A model generated the notes under the pieces. It was not told the DNA's origin. It ran no database searches and was given only the letters and a program-made list of their open reading frames with translations. From contig JAEVYV010000310.1 in the NCBI GenBank assembly GCA_023392575.1, positions 1 to 14,324 on the forward strand: a stretch of 14,324 nt of DNA, read 5' to 3'. Made by a program: the position numbers and the translations under genes. Source of the stretch: Bacteroidota bacterium (lineage in GTDB: Bacteria; Bacteroidota; Bacteroidia; Chitinophagales; Chitinophagaceae). This document shows positions 9,020-14,324 of this stretch, piece by piece (positions within the stretch are counted from its first letter, which is position 1; each line of letters starts with the position of its first letter).

Positions 9020-9057
9020 TTGTGCAGGAGCTGTTGAAAAGAATTACAGCCGCACAA
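9020..9057. repeat. Compound stem-loop, possible copy of a dispersed intergenic element
   Basis: The outer arms TTGTGC (9020-9025) and GCACAA (9052-9057) enclose the inner arms GCTGT (9030-9034) and ACAGC (9046-9050), giving a two-step stem with a 4-base bulge on one side, a 1-base bulge on the other, and an 11-base loop. The flank to about 9100 (GAGTGCGACGCAAC, then the palindrome GCAGTACTGC) is unlike coding sequence and looks like the non-coding repeats common in Chitinophagaceae genomes. Only one copy is in the window, so the repeat status is an inference. Confidence 0.35.
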
Positions 9058-9216
9058 GAGTGCGACGCAACGAAAGCCCCATAGCAGTACTGCAGCCTGG
9101 TTCCTATTTATTAAAATGGGAAAGCGGGTATTGAAACCTGTTGAATAATTGTACTAAAAGATGAATCTTCACGCAATCGCAAACCATAAACCGGAAACTA
9201 CAAACGGCTATTTCCT

Positions 9217-9225
9217 TACTTTTGC
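9217..9225 (+). promoter_or_regulatory. Probable -7 promoter element of sucD
   Basis: TACTTTTGC is an exact match to the Bacteroidota -7 consensus TAnnTTTGC, 36 bases before the sucD ATG. Transcription would be expected to begin around 9230-9233. A -33 TTG box at the usual spacing is not apparent. The match is direct; promoter use is inferred. Confidence 0.55.
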
Positions 9226-9229
9226 CCTC

Positions 9230-9243
9230 CCGATAGCTATCGG
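9230..9243. promoter_or_regulatory. 14-base perfect palindrome at the predicted sucD transcription start
   Basis: CCGATAGCTATCGG is a perfect dyad lying between the -7 element and the sucD ATG, where transcription should start. It could be an operator for a dimeric regulator. It could instead form a small hairpin (5-base-pair stem, AGCT loop) at the 5' end of the mRNA, or be a copy of a genome-wide palindromic word. The sequence alone does not decide between these. Confidence 0.45.
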
Positions 9244-9261
9244 AATTTAAAAATTACACGA

Positions 9262-10137
9262 ATGAGTATCCTTGTCAATAAGAATTCAAAAGTGCTGGTG
9301 CAGGGTTTTACCGGCACCGAAGGCACTTTCCATGCTTCACAGATGATCGAGTACGGAACACAGGTAGTAGGCGGTGTTACGCCGGGAAAAGGCGGCTCAA
9401 CACACCTGGACAGAAGGGTGTACAACACGGTGGCGGATTGCGTGACCGAAACCGGCGCCGATGTTTCCATCATTTTTGTTCCCCCTGCATTTGCGGCAGA
9501 TGCCATCATGGAATCGGCCGATGCCGGAGTGGCGTTGATCGTTTGCATTACGGAAGGCATTCCGGTACAGGACATGGTTAAGGTGAAAAACTTTTTGCAG
9601 GGAAAGAACACACGGCTGATTGGCCCCAACTGCCCCGGCGTTATCACCGCCGACGAATGTAAAGTAGGCATCATGCCCGGCTTTGTGTTCAAAAAGGGAA
9701 GAATCGGGATCGTTTCTAAATCCGGCACACTGACCTACGAAGCAGCCGACCAGGTAGCCAAAGCAGGCCTGGGCATTTCAACCGCTGTAGGCATTGGCGG
9801 CGACCCCATTATTGGTACCCCAACCAAAGAAGCCGTGGAGTTGTTTATGAACGACCCGGAAACGGACGCCATTGTCATGATCGGCGAGATTGGCGGCGGC
9901 ATGGAAGCCGAAGCGGCCCGGTGGATCAAAGAAACCGGAAACCAAAAACCAGTGGTGGGTTTTATTGCCGGACAAACCGCTCCGCCCGGACGCCGCATGG
10001 GACATGCCGGCGCTATTGTGGGCGGTGCAGAAGATACTGCGGCTGCCAAAATGAAAATCATGGAAGAATGCGGCATTCACGTGGTGCAAAGCCCTGCCGA
10101 TATTGGAAAGACCATGGCCCAGGTGCTAAAAAAATAA
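9262..10137 (+). CDS. sucD: Succinyl-CoA synthetase (ADP/GDP-forming) alpha subunit
   Basis: SucD is the CoA-binding, phosphohistidine-carrying subunit of succinyl-CoA synthetase, which converts succinyl-CoA to succinate with substrate-level phosphorylation in the TCA cycle. The 291 residues match the family. Residues 1-100 form the CoA-binding Rossmann domain, with the signature VLVQGFTGTEGTFH at 11-24 and PGKGGSTHLD at 41-50. The conserved LIGPNCPGVI lies at 119-128. The ligase domain carries SKSGTLTYE (152-160), GIGGDPIIGT (177-186) and the active-site histidine His248 within RRMGHAGAIV. The ATG start has an A+T-rich leader with no Shine-Dalgarno sequence. The partner gene sucC (beta subunit) is not adjacent: fabH lies upstream and terminators directly downstream. 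sucD is therefore transcribed alone and must be balanced with sucC encoded elsewhere. Confidence 0.97.
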   Translation: MSILVNKNSKVLVQGFTGTEGTFHASQMIEYGTQVVGGVTPGKGGSTHLDRRVYNTVADCVTETGADVSIIFVPPAFAADAIMESADAGVALIVCITEGIPVQDMVKVKNFLQGKNTRLIGPNCPGVITADECKVGIMPGFVFKKGRIGIVSKSGTLTYEAADQVAKAGLGISTAVGIGGDPIIGTPTKEAVELFMNDPETDAIVMIGEIGGGMEAEAARWIKETGNQKPVVGFIAGQTAPPGRRMGHAGAIVGGAEDTAAAKMKIMEECGIHVVQSPADIGKTMAQVLKK

Positions 10138-10150
10138 ATTTTGCTTTACG

Positions 10151-10187
10151 AGAGCTTGGAGGTTTTGAAAACCTGCGAGCTCTTTTT
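10151..10187 (+). terminator. First terminator downstream of sucD
   Basis: The outer arms AGAGCT (10151-10156) and AGCTCT (10178-10183) and the inner arms AGGTTT (10160-10165) and AAACCT (10169-10174) form a long hairpin with a 3-by-3 internal loop (TGG opposite GCG), followed by a run of five T. It begins 13 bases after the sucD stop codon. Confidence 0.85.
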
Positions 10188-10191
10188 ATAT

Positions 10192-10216
10192 AGCGTTCCA
10201 AAAGGGACGCTTTTTT
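10192..10216 (+). terminator. Second, tandem terminator downstream of sucD
   Basis: AGCGTTCC (10192-10199) pairs with GGGACGCT (10204-10211) through one G-T wobble around the loop AAAA, and runs into six T (10211-10216). It starts only four bases after the T-run of the first terminator, making a two-step transcription stop that isolates sucD from the next gene. Confidence 0.85.
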
Positions 10217-10357
10217 ATTTCCTCATTCTGCTCGATTCAACAAAACGTTAACCTTAACAGAAGTTTGGATTTGCTTTAAGAAGACTATAGCACTTTTCAG
10301 GCTCAACCTGAGCTATCATTACACTTGAAACCAATTTTAATCCTTAAACATTTACTT
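10217..10357. other. Leader region of the barrel-protein gene
   Basis: This A+T-rich stretch follows the tandem terminators and must contain the promoter of the next gene. The best -7 candidate is TGGATTTGC (10266-10274), one mismatch from TAnnTTTGC, with no clear -33 box. No Shine-Dalgarno sequence precedes the ATG at 10358. Short overlapping inverted repeats at 10297-10313 are too weak to call. Confidence 0.3.
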
Positions 10358-11743
10358 ATGAGATCAAAACTTCTACTCTTTCCTATTTTATTTTTTGCCA
10401 TCACATCATTTTCCCAGGACAGCAGTTTTCAATTAAAAGATTACAAATTCAGAACACCAGGATTTAAGGCTTTGTCAATAGGGGCAAATTTCTCAGGAGC
10501 GACTTCCGATTCAAAATCGGGAGACTTAAAAAAAACAGAACGTAGCTTTTTTCTGCTTCCCTCCCATCTTAGTTACGTGCGGCTTATCAGCACTGAAAAA
10601 AGAATGCATACGTCGAATTTTAATTTTTATTCTGGGGGGCAAACACAGTATACTGAAATAAATGGCAAGTCCGTAAAATGGAAAAACTTTTCATACAATT
10701 TCTACTGGGATCGCAACGACAAGCTTTATAAAAACAATCAGTGGTTTTTTGAAATCGGCAACAGACTGAGTAATTCTTTAGGTACCAACCGTCACAGAGA
10801 CACCGTATACAAAAACAAAAACAACAATTTAGAAATTGAAGACAGAGCTGTACTTGGATTTGGTAAAGGACGAGTTGAAATAGTGCAGGATGCCCAAGTG
10901 GCCTTGTACATTTTAAATGATTTAGAAGAAGAAGGATTGTTAAACGGTCCCGTTCCTGCCAACGTAGCGCTGAACCTAGCAAAGCTTATAACGGAAATCA
11001 ACACCCAACGTATTTTTGACAACCGTAAAAAAAGAATTTATGAGCTTACCAGGATTGAATCATTCTTACGAAGCAGCGGCCTGGTAGACAAGACAGACAT
11101 CAGGCACTTTACAATTATAAACGACAACTGGGCCTTGGCATTAAACCCGTATCGCTTGTCTGGAAGAAATTGGTTTGTCCGGTTTGCCCCTTCTGCAGGC
11201 TTCTCAAAAAACACTTCTCAAAGCGAACAAATAGCGGATAAAACCACCACAAGTTCTGAACAAAAATTTCTGACTGTTTCCCCTGTTATCGGATATGAAA
11301 CCTTTAAACCAATAAACCTGAAATGGCAGCGCAATATGGGTTTTAATCTTTCCTATCAATCGTCTTGGCGTAACACAGATGCCAAATCCACTTTTAATGG
11401 AGGCAGTTTTAATAGCGAGAACAATTCACATGAATCACAAATGCAATTATATTCTTTTTATGGCATTGGGTACTTTCCAAATAACCGGACGCTGTTGAAC
11501 GCAAACCTTGTGCTAGAAGCCGTTCATTCAAAATACGATAACGGCCCTCTCAAAAAATCAACCGTAGTAAAGCCTTCTTTAAGTTTTTCTACCGACTATT
11601 TTATCAGTTACAAAACCCGCTTTTCCGCCTATTGGAGTTTAGCGTATGACTATTTCAATAATAAGACGACAACAGATACAAATTTAAAAGGGCATTATTT
11701 TAATACATCCCTTTCATTAGGTCTTTCACATGTTATCTTGTAG
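10358..11743 (+). CDS. Predicted outer-membrane beta-barrel protein with a helical insertion, function unknown
   Basis: I do not recognise a named family. With the ATG at 10358 the product has 461 residues; a TTG at 10325 in the same frame would add 11 residues before the signal peptide and is less likely. Residues 1-20 (MRSKLLLFPILFFAITSFSQ) form a clear signal peptide. Residues about 35-165 and 250-461 alternate hydrophobic and polar residues, rich in Tyr, Phe and Trp, as in outer-membrane strands (for example SNFNFYSGGQTQY, LLNANLVLEAVHS, RFSAYWSLAYDYF). The last strand runs FNTSLSLGLSHVIL. Between them, residues 168-245 are different: GFGKGRVEIVQDAQVALYIL, then charged helices up to LRSSGLVDKTDIRH. 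This resembles the helical 'GxGRxE...DA..A.YIL' segment of uncharacterised Bacteroidota barrel proteins. The gene is A+T-rich beside its neighbours: 10681-10740 has 19 G+C in 60, while 3001-3060 in sprA has 33. It is monocistronic, between tandem and bidirectional terminators. Confidence 0.8.
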   Translation: MRSKLLLFPILFFAITSFSQDSSFQLKDYKFRTPGFKALSIGANFSGATSDSKSGDLKKTERSFFLLPSHLSYVRLISTEKRMHTSNFNFYSGGQTQYTEINGKSVKWKNFSYNFYWDRNDKLYKNNQWFFEIGNRLSNSLGTNRHRDTVYKNKNNNLEIEDRAVLGFGKGRVEIVQDAQVALYILNDLEEEGLLNGPVPANVALNLAKLITEINTQRIFDNRKKRIYELTRIESFLRSSGLVDKTDIRHFTIINDNWALALNPYRLSGRNWFVRFAPSAGFSKNTSQSEQIADKTTTSSEQKFLTVSPVIGYETFKPINLKWQRNMGFNLSYQSSWRNTDAKSTFNGGSFNSENNSHESQMQLYSFYGIGYFPNNRTLLNANLVLEAVHSKYDNGPLKKSTVVKPSLSFSTDYFISYKTRFSAYWSLAYDYFNNKTTTDTNLKGHYFNTSLSLGLSHVIL

Positions 11744-11762
11744 CTCCCCCAAATAAAAATTG

Positions 11763-11789
11763 AAGCCCTTCACAATCGAAGGGCTTTTT
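11763..11789. terminator. Bidirectional terminator between convergent genes
   Basis: AAGCCCTTC (11763-11771) pairs perfectly with GAAGGGCTT (11778-11786) around the 6-base loop ACAATC. On the plus strand it is followed by five T (11785-11789), serving the barrel-protein gene. On the minus strand it is followed by CAATTTTTATTT, serving the DUF4476 gene that ends at 11823. Confidence 0.85.
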
Positions 11790-11822
11790 GTATTCAATAA
11801 GTACGGGATTGAAGAAGCAGGA

Positions 11823-12557
11823 TCAATACCGGTAGCTTTTTATATAACGGTCCAACTCCACCTGCTTTGGATAAGAAAACAACTCATACAACTGCCGGAA
11901 ATTGTTTGGATCAACCGTGTTGCCGTAGGCCAACTTTGCCAGCTCCAGCCGGTCGTTTTCCGACGAAAAGATTTGCAATATTTGCCGCACCTGGCTGGTT
12001 GTAAAATAATTGTTTCGCAGGCCTTCTTTTGCCTTGTTTAATTTGCCAAACCATTGTCCGCGGATCTTTTTTTCCAGCTGGTTGAAATCGGCATCGCTCA
12101 TGGCACGGCTGTCCTTATTGTTCCACCCGCCCGTGTTGCCATACCCCTCCTTTTGCTTTCCGTAATGCTCATTGCGGTCATTTTTTCTGTACCGGTCATT
12201 GTCCCGGTTGTCCTTCCTGCCGTAGTCATTGGCTCTTCTTTCAGCCATTTGCACCCGGCCCCGGTTGTCCACTGTTATAAAAAGATCATATTGCGGCTGC
12301 AGGATAAAGTTTGAAGAATAGACCAACTGATTTTTGTTGCGTTTTCCGTTGCCCTGGAATATCTGGATGGAATGCCTGCCGGGGCGCAGATCATCCATGC
12401 GAATCAAATTGCCATAATACCCATTGGAATTAATGGTTCGCCCATCAATGAGCACCTGGTAGTTCTTATTGCCTGAAAATGCCACGGTCACATCGCTGGC
12501 CAGGGCCGATGCGGTCATCAAACCGCCAAACAAAAAAGTAAAAAAGATGTATTTCAT
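11823..12557 (-). CDS. Exported DUF4476 domain protein
   Basis: Biochemical function is unknown. Residues 1-20 form a signal peptide ending ALA before Ser-Asp, with no lipobox cysteine, so the protein should be periplasmic or released. Residues about 21-105 are a small beta-rich domain (VTVAFSGNKNYQVLIDGRTI, then LRPGRHSIQIFQ at 57-68) that looks like the PEGA-type surface domains common in this phylum; that assignment is tentative. Residues about 107-150 are a very hydrophilic linker rich in Arg, Asp, Asn, Lys and Gly. Residues 152-241 match the helical DUF4476 domain (MSDADFNQLEKKI, then FTTSQVRQILQIFSSENDRLELAKLAY and a closing FRQLYELFSYPKQVELDRYI). The 244-residue length and architecture are usual for the family. 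The ATG has an unusually good Shine-Dalgarno sequence, GGAGGA (12571-12566). It is convergent with the barrel-protein gene and divergent from the macroglobulin gene. Confidence 0.85.
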   Translation of the reverse strand: MKYIFFTFLFGGLMTASALASDVTVAFSGNKNYQVLIDGRTINSNGYYGNLIRMDDLRPGRHSIQIFQGNGKRNKNQLVYSSNFILQPQYDLFITVDNRGRVQMAERRANDYGRKDNRDNDRYRKNDRNEHYGKQKEGYGNTGGWNNKDSRAMSDADFNQLEKKIRGQWFGKLNKAKEGLRNNYFTTSQVRQILQIFSSENDRLELAKLAYGNTVDPNNFRQLYELFSYPKQVELDRYIKSYRY

Positions 12558-12718
12558 TTTTAAAATCCTCCGAAAAGATCAGATCGCTTCTTGTGGACAA
12601 TGTTTATTCTTCCGCAGATAAACAAACGTTAAAGCCGCTCGTCCCATCGGCGGCAGAAACCAAAAATTCTTTATGTAATTATGTATGTTAGCGCATCACT
12701 AATGCAGAATTTTAATTA
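12558..12718. other. Divergent intergenic region, DUF4476 gene and macroglobulin gene
   Basis: This 161-base gap must carry promoters in both directions. Toward the macroglobulin gene, TATGTTAG (12684-12691) is one mismatch from TAnnTTTG, 27 bases before the ATG. Toward the DUF4476 gene, the minus strand carries TTTG within AACGTTTG and a loosely matching TAAACATTG downstream of it. Both are weak. A short GCCGC/GCGGC inverted repeat near 12635-12655 has no T-run. Confidence 0.35.
12566..12571 (-). promoter_or_regulatory. Strong Shine-Dalgarno site of the DUF4476 gene
   Basis: On the minus strand GGAGGA stands 8 bases before the ATG at 12557 (spacer TTTTAAAA). None of the other gene starts in the window has such a site, and Bacteroidota generally make little use of them. 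It fixes this start codon and may mean efficient translation. Confidence 0.6.
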
Positions 12719-14324
12719 ATGAGCAAGCCCTTTATGAGATCCATTCGCTATTTCGTTTTGTTTTTCGCTTCTGTTCTGACAGCCATACCATCATTTGCGC
12801 AGGTAAAAAATTATGAAGCGCAATGGAAACAGGTAGACGAGCTGGTACAAAAAAAGAACCTGCTCCAATCGGCCCTTGCAGAAGTAAAAAAAATCTATGC
12901 CCAAGCTAAAAGAGAAAAGCAGGATGCACAAGTGATCAAGGCCCTGGTGTACATGATTGGCCTGCAGCAAACAAACCGGGAGAACAACCAGGTGCAGGCA
13001 ATAAAGGAAATTGAAAAAGAGATTGCCGTCACCAAAGAACCATCCGTCTCTATCCTGAAAAGCCTTCAGGCCGGCCTTTACTGGCAATATTTTCAAAACC
13101 ACCGCTGGCAGTTGTACGACAGATCAAATACGGTCAATTTTAAGAAAAACGATATAGCCACCTGGACCATCGAAGACTTTCACCAAAAGATCAGCGAACT
13201 GTATCTGCAATCCATCAAAAGCGAGCAGTTACTGAAGCAAACGAAACTGGACCCCTTTGATGCCCTGATTATAAAGGGCAACGTTCGTAACCTGCGCCCT
13301 ACCCTGTATGATCTGCTGGCCCAGAGGGCTTTGGATTATTTTAAAAACGATGAAAGAGACATCAAAAAGCCGGCTTATGCTTTTGAGATGAATCAAAAGG
13401 AAGCCTTTGCTCCGGCTGCTGAATTTGTAAACCATTCTTTTACTACAAAAGATTCGCTCTCCCTTCAACACAAAGCATTATTGGTTTACCAGGATCTAAT
13501 CTCCTTTCATTTAAAAGATAAAAATTCGGATGCGCTGATTGATGTAGATATTGACCGCATTGAATTTGTGAACACCAATTCTACAAACGAAGCAAAAGAG
13601 GCTCTTTATGTAAAGGCCCTAGAAGAAATTGTTAACCGATATAAAGGCAACCGTTCTACTTACCAGGCGGGTTATTTGTTAGCAGCTTACTATAACCAGC
13701 AGGCTTCGCAATACGATCCTTTAAAAGACACTACACATCGCTACGATCGCATAAAAGCAAAAAATATTTTAGAGAAGATTATTAGAGATTCTTCTACTAA
13801 AAATGAAGGCTGGACCAACAGTTATAATTTATTGCAGGAGATCAGCCGTCAGGCCTTTTCATTTCAAATCGAAAAAGTCAATCTGCCGGCACAGCCTTTC
13901 CGTGCACTAGTGAAATATAAAAACCTGCCTTCTCTCCACTTCCGTCTGGTTAAAGCAGACGAAGAGTTAAAAAAGCAAATGGAAAGAGCCGATGGCGAAG
14001 AAAGGTATTGGAACAGCCTGATCAAAGCAGCATCCCTCCGCTCCTGGCAACAAAGTTTACCGGCTACAAACGACCTGCAGGAACATGCAGTGGAAATAAA
14101 ACTGGATGCCTTACCCATTGGAGAATATTTTCTTTTGGCTTCCTCCAACCTGCAGTTTGATAAAAAGAGCAGTGTCTTGGGCGCACAATTATTCCATGTT
14201 TCCAACATCAGTTATGTAAATCAGGGAGGCGATTTTTTTGTACTGCATCGTGAAAGCGGTCAGCCTTTGGCTAAAGCAACCGTGCAGGTGTTTAAACAGG
14301 AATACGATTACAAAACCTATAAAT
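12719..14324 (+). CDS. Alpha-2-macroglobulin family protein, N-terminal part (cut by the window edge)
   Basis: Bacterial alpha-2-macroglobulins are large exported proteins thought to trap proteases, or to act as surface and periplasmic scaffolds. The frame is open from the ATG at 12719 to the window end, 535 codons plus one base, with no stop; the family usually reaches about 1500-2000 residues, so most of the gene lies outside. The signal peptide (FVLFFASVLTAIPSFAQ) fits either ATG 12719 or the internal ATG 12734. Residues about 30-375 are alpha-helical and repeat-like (QVDELVQKKNLLQSALAEVK; NRYKGNRSTYQAGYLLAAYY), the N-terminal region typical of Bacteroidota members. From about residue 390 come beta-rich macroglobulin-like domains (EKVNLPAQPFRALVKYKN; LPIGEYFLLASS; FFVLHRESGQPLAKATVQVF at about 507-526). 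Because the C-terminal region is missing, it cannot be said whether a thioester motif (CxEQ) is present. No Shine-Dalgarno sequence; the leader is A+T-rich. Confidence 0.85.
   Translation, partial: MSKPFMRSIRYFVLFFASVLTAIPSFAQVKNYEAQWKQVDELVQKKNLLQSALAEVKKIYAQAKREKQDAQVIKALVYMIGLQQTNRENNQVQAIKEIEKEIAVTKEPSVSILKSLQAGLYWQYFQNHRWQLYDRSNTVNFKKNDIATWTIEDFHQKISELYLQSIKSEQLLKQTKLDPFDALIIKGNVRNLRPTLYDLLAQRALDYFKNDERDIKKPAYAFEMNQKEAFAPAAEFVNHSFTTKDSLSLQHKALLVYQDLISFHLKDKNSDALIDVDIDRIEFVNTNSTNEAKEALYVKALEEIVNRYKGNRSTYQAGYLLAAYYNQQASQYDPLKDTTHRYDRIKAKNILEKIIRDSSTKNEGWTNSYNLLQEISRQAFSFQIEKVNLPAQPFRALVKYKNLPSLHFRLVKADEELKKQMERADGEERYWNSLIKAASLRSWQQSLPATNDLQEHAVEIKLDALPIGEYFLLASSNLQFDKKSSVLGAQLFHVSNISYVNQGGDFFVLHRESGQPLAKATVQVFKQEYDYKTYK

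Larger units (their letters stand above)
8885..9261. other. Intergenic region between fabH and sucD
   Basis: This 377-base stretch has no convincing gene. In order it holds: a perfect 7-base-pair hairpin without a T-run (arms 8897-8903 and 8907-8913), the fabH terminator (8950-8987), a compound stem-loop (9020-9057) that may be part of a dispersed repeat, a short palindrome GCAGTACTGC (9084-9093), and a promoter-like element with a 14-base palindrome just before sucD. The short open frames crossing it overlap the fabH 3' end or lack family character. Confidence 0.7.

Noticed and set aside
8776..9084. A 102-codon plus-strand frame running from the fabH 3' end across its terminator
   Set aside because: It overlaps fabH out of frame and reads through the terminator and the intergenic stem-loop, with no family character.
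9237..10089. Minus-strand frames opposite sucD (9237-9728, 9735-10076, 9778-10089)
   Set aside because: sucD is certain on the other strand with all catalytic motifs; these are antisense shadows.
10297..10313. Overlapping inverted repeats TCAGG/CCTGA and GCTCA/TGAGC before the barrel-protein gene
   Set aside because: The arms are only five bases long, the two pairings exclude each other, and there is no recognisable riboswitch or terminator feature. Chance is the simplest explanation.
12791..14208. Minus-strand frames at 12791-13102, 13229-13471 and 13864-14208
   Set aside because: They are antisense to the continuous macroglobulin reading frame that starts at 12719 and runs off the window.
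1..14324. CRISPR arrays, tRNA or rRNA genes, transposases, phage or plasmid genes
   Set aside because: No regularly spaced repeats, cloverleaf sequences, rRNA segments or mobile-element proteins were seen on either strand by eye. A tRNAscan or ISfinder search could confirm this.

Overview
The window reads as a stretch of chromosome from a member of the Bacteroidota, most likely the Chitinophagia/Chitinophagaceae side of the phylum. The evidence is a full-length SprA (the type IX secretion translocon, restricted to Bacteroidota), the ruvA-sprA gene order known from other members of the phylum, a DUF4476 protein, a Bacteroidota-type alpha-2-macroglobulin, and promoter-like TAnnTTTG elements. 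Most starts have no Shine-Dalgarno sequence. The assignment rests on recognising families by eye; no database search was run.

Layout. Positions 15-7761 on the minus strand hold ruvA followed 37 bases later by the 7.1-kb sprA, almost certainly one transcript. A 130-base divergent gap leads to fabH (7892-8884, plus). Then comes a 377-base intergenic region with a strong terminator, a stem-loop that may belong to a dispersed repeat, and a promoter with a 14-base palindrome in front of sucD (9262-10137, plus). Two terminators in tandem close sucD. A visibly A+T-richer gene for a predicted outer-membrane beta-barrel protein (10358-11743, plus) follows. It converges on a DUF4476 lipid-free exported protein gene (11823-12557, minus) across a bidirectional terminator. 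Divergent from that, the 5' part of an alpha-2-macroglobulin family gene (12719 onward, plus) runs off the right edge.

How the genes relate. ruvA, fabH and sucD are housekeeping genes (Holliday junction processing, initiation of fatty-acid synthesis, TCA cycle), each apparently with its own transcription control apart from the ruvA-sprA pair. The other four products are all predicted to be exported: SprA in the outer membrane, the barrel protein, the DUF4476 protein and the macroglobulin. No single pathway joins them in the visible sequence, and I see no mobile element, CRISPR array, tRNA, rRNA or phage gene.

I did not find a convincing new multi-gene system. The best leads are local: a hairpin that swallows the sprA ATG, a palindrome at the probable sucD transcription start, a structured intergenic element downstream of fabH, and an unrecognised barrel protein with a large helical insertion.
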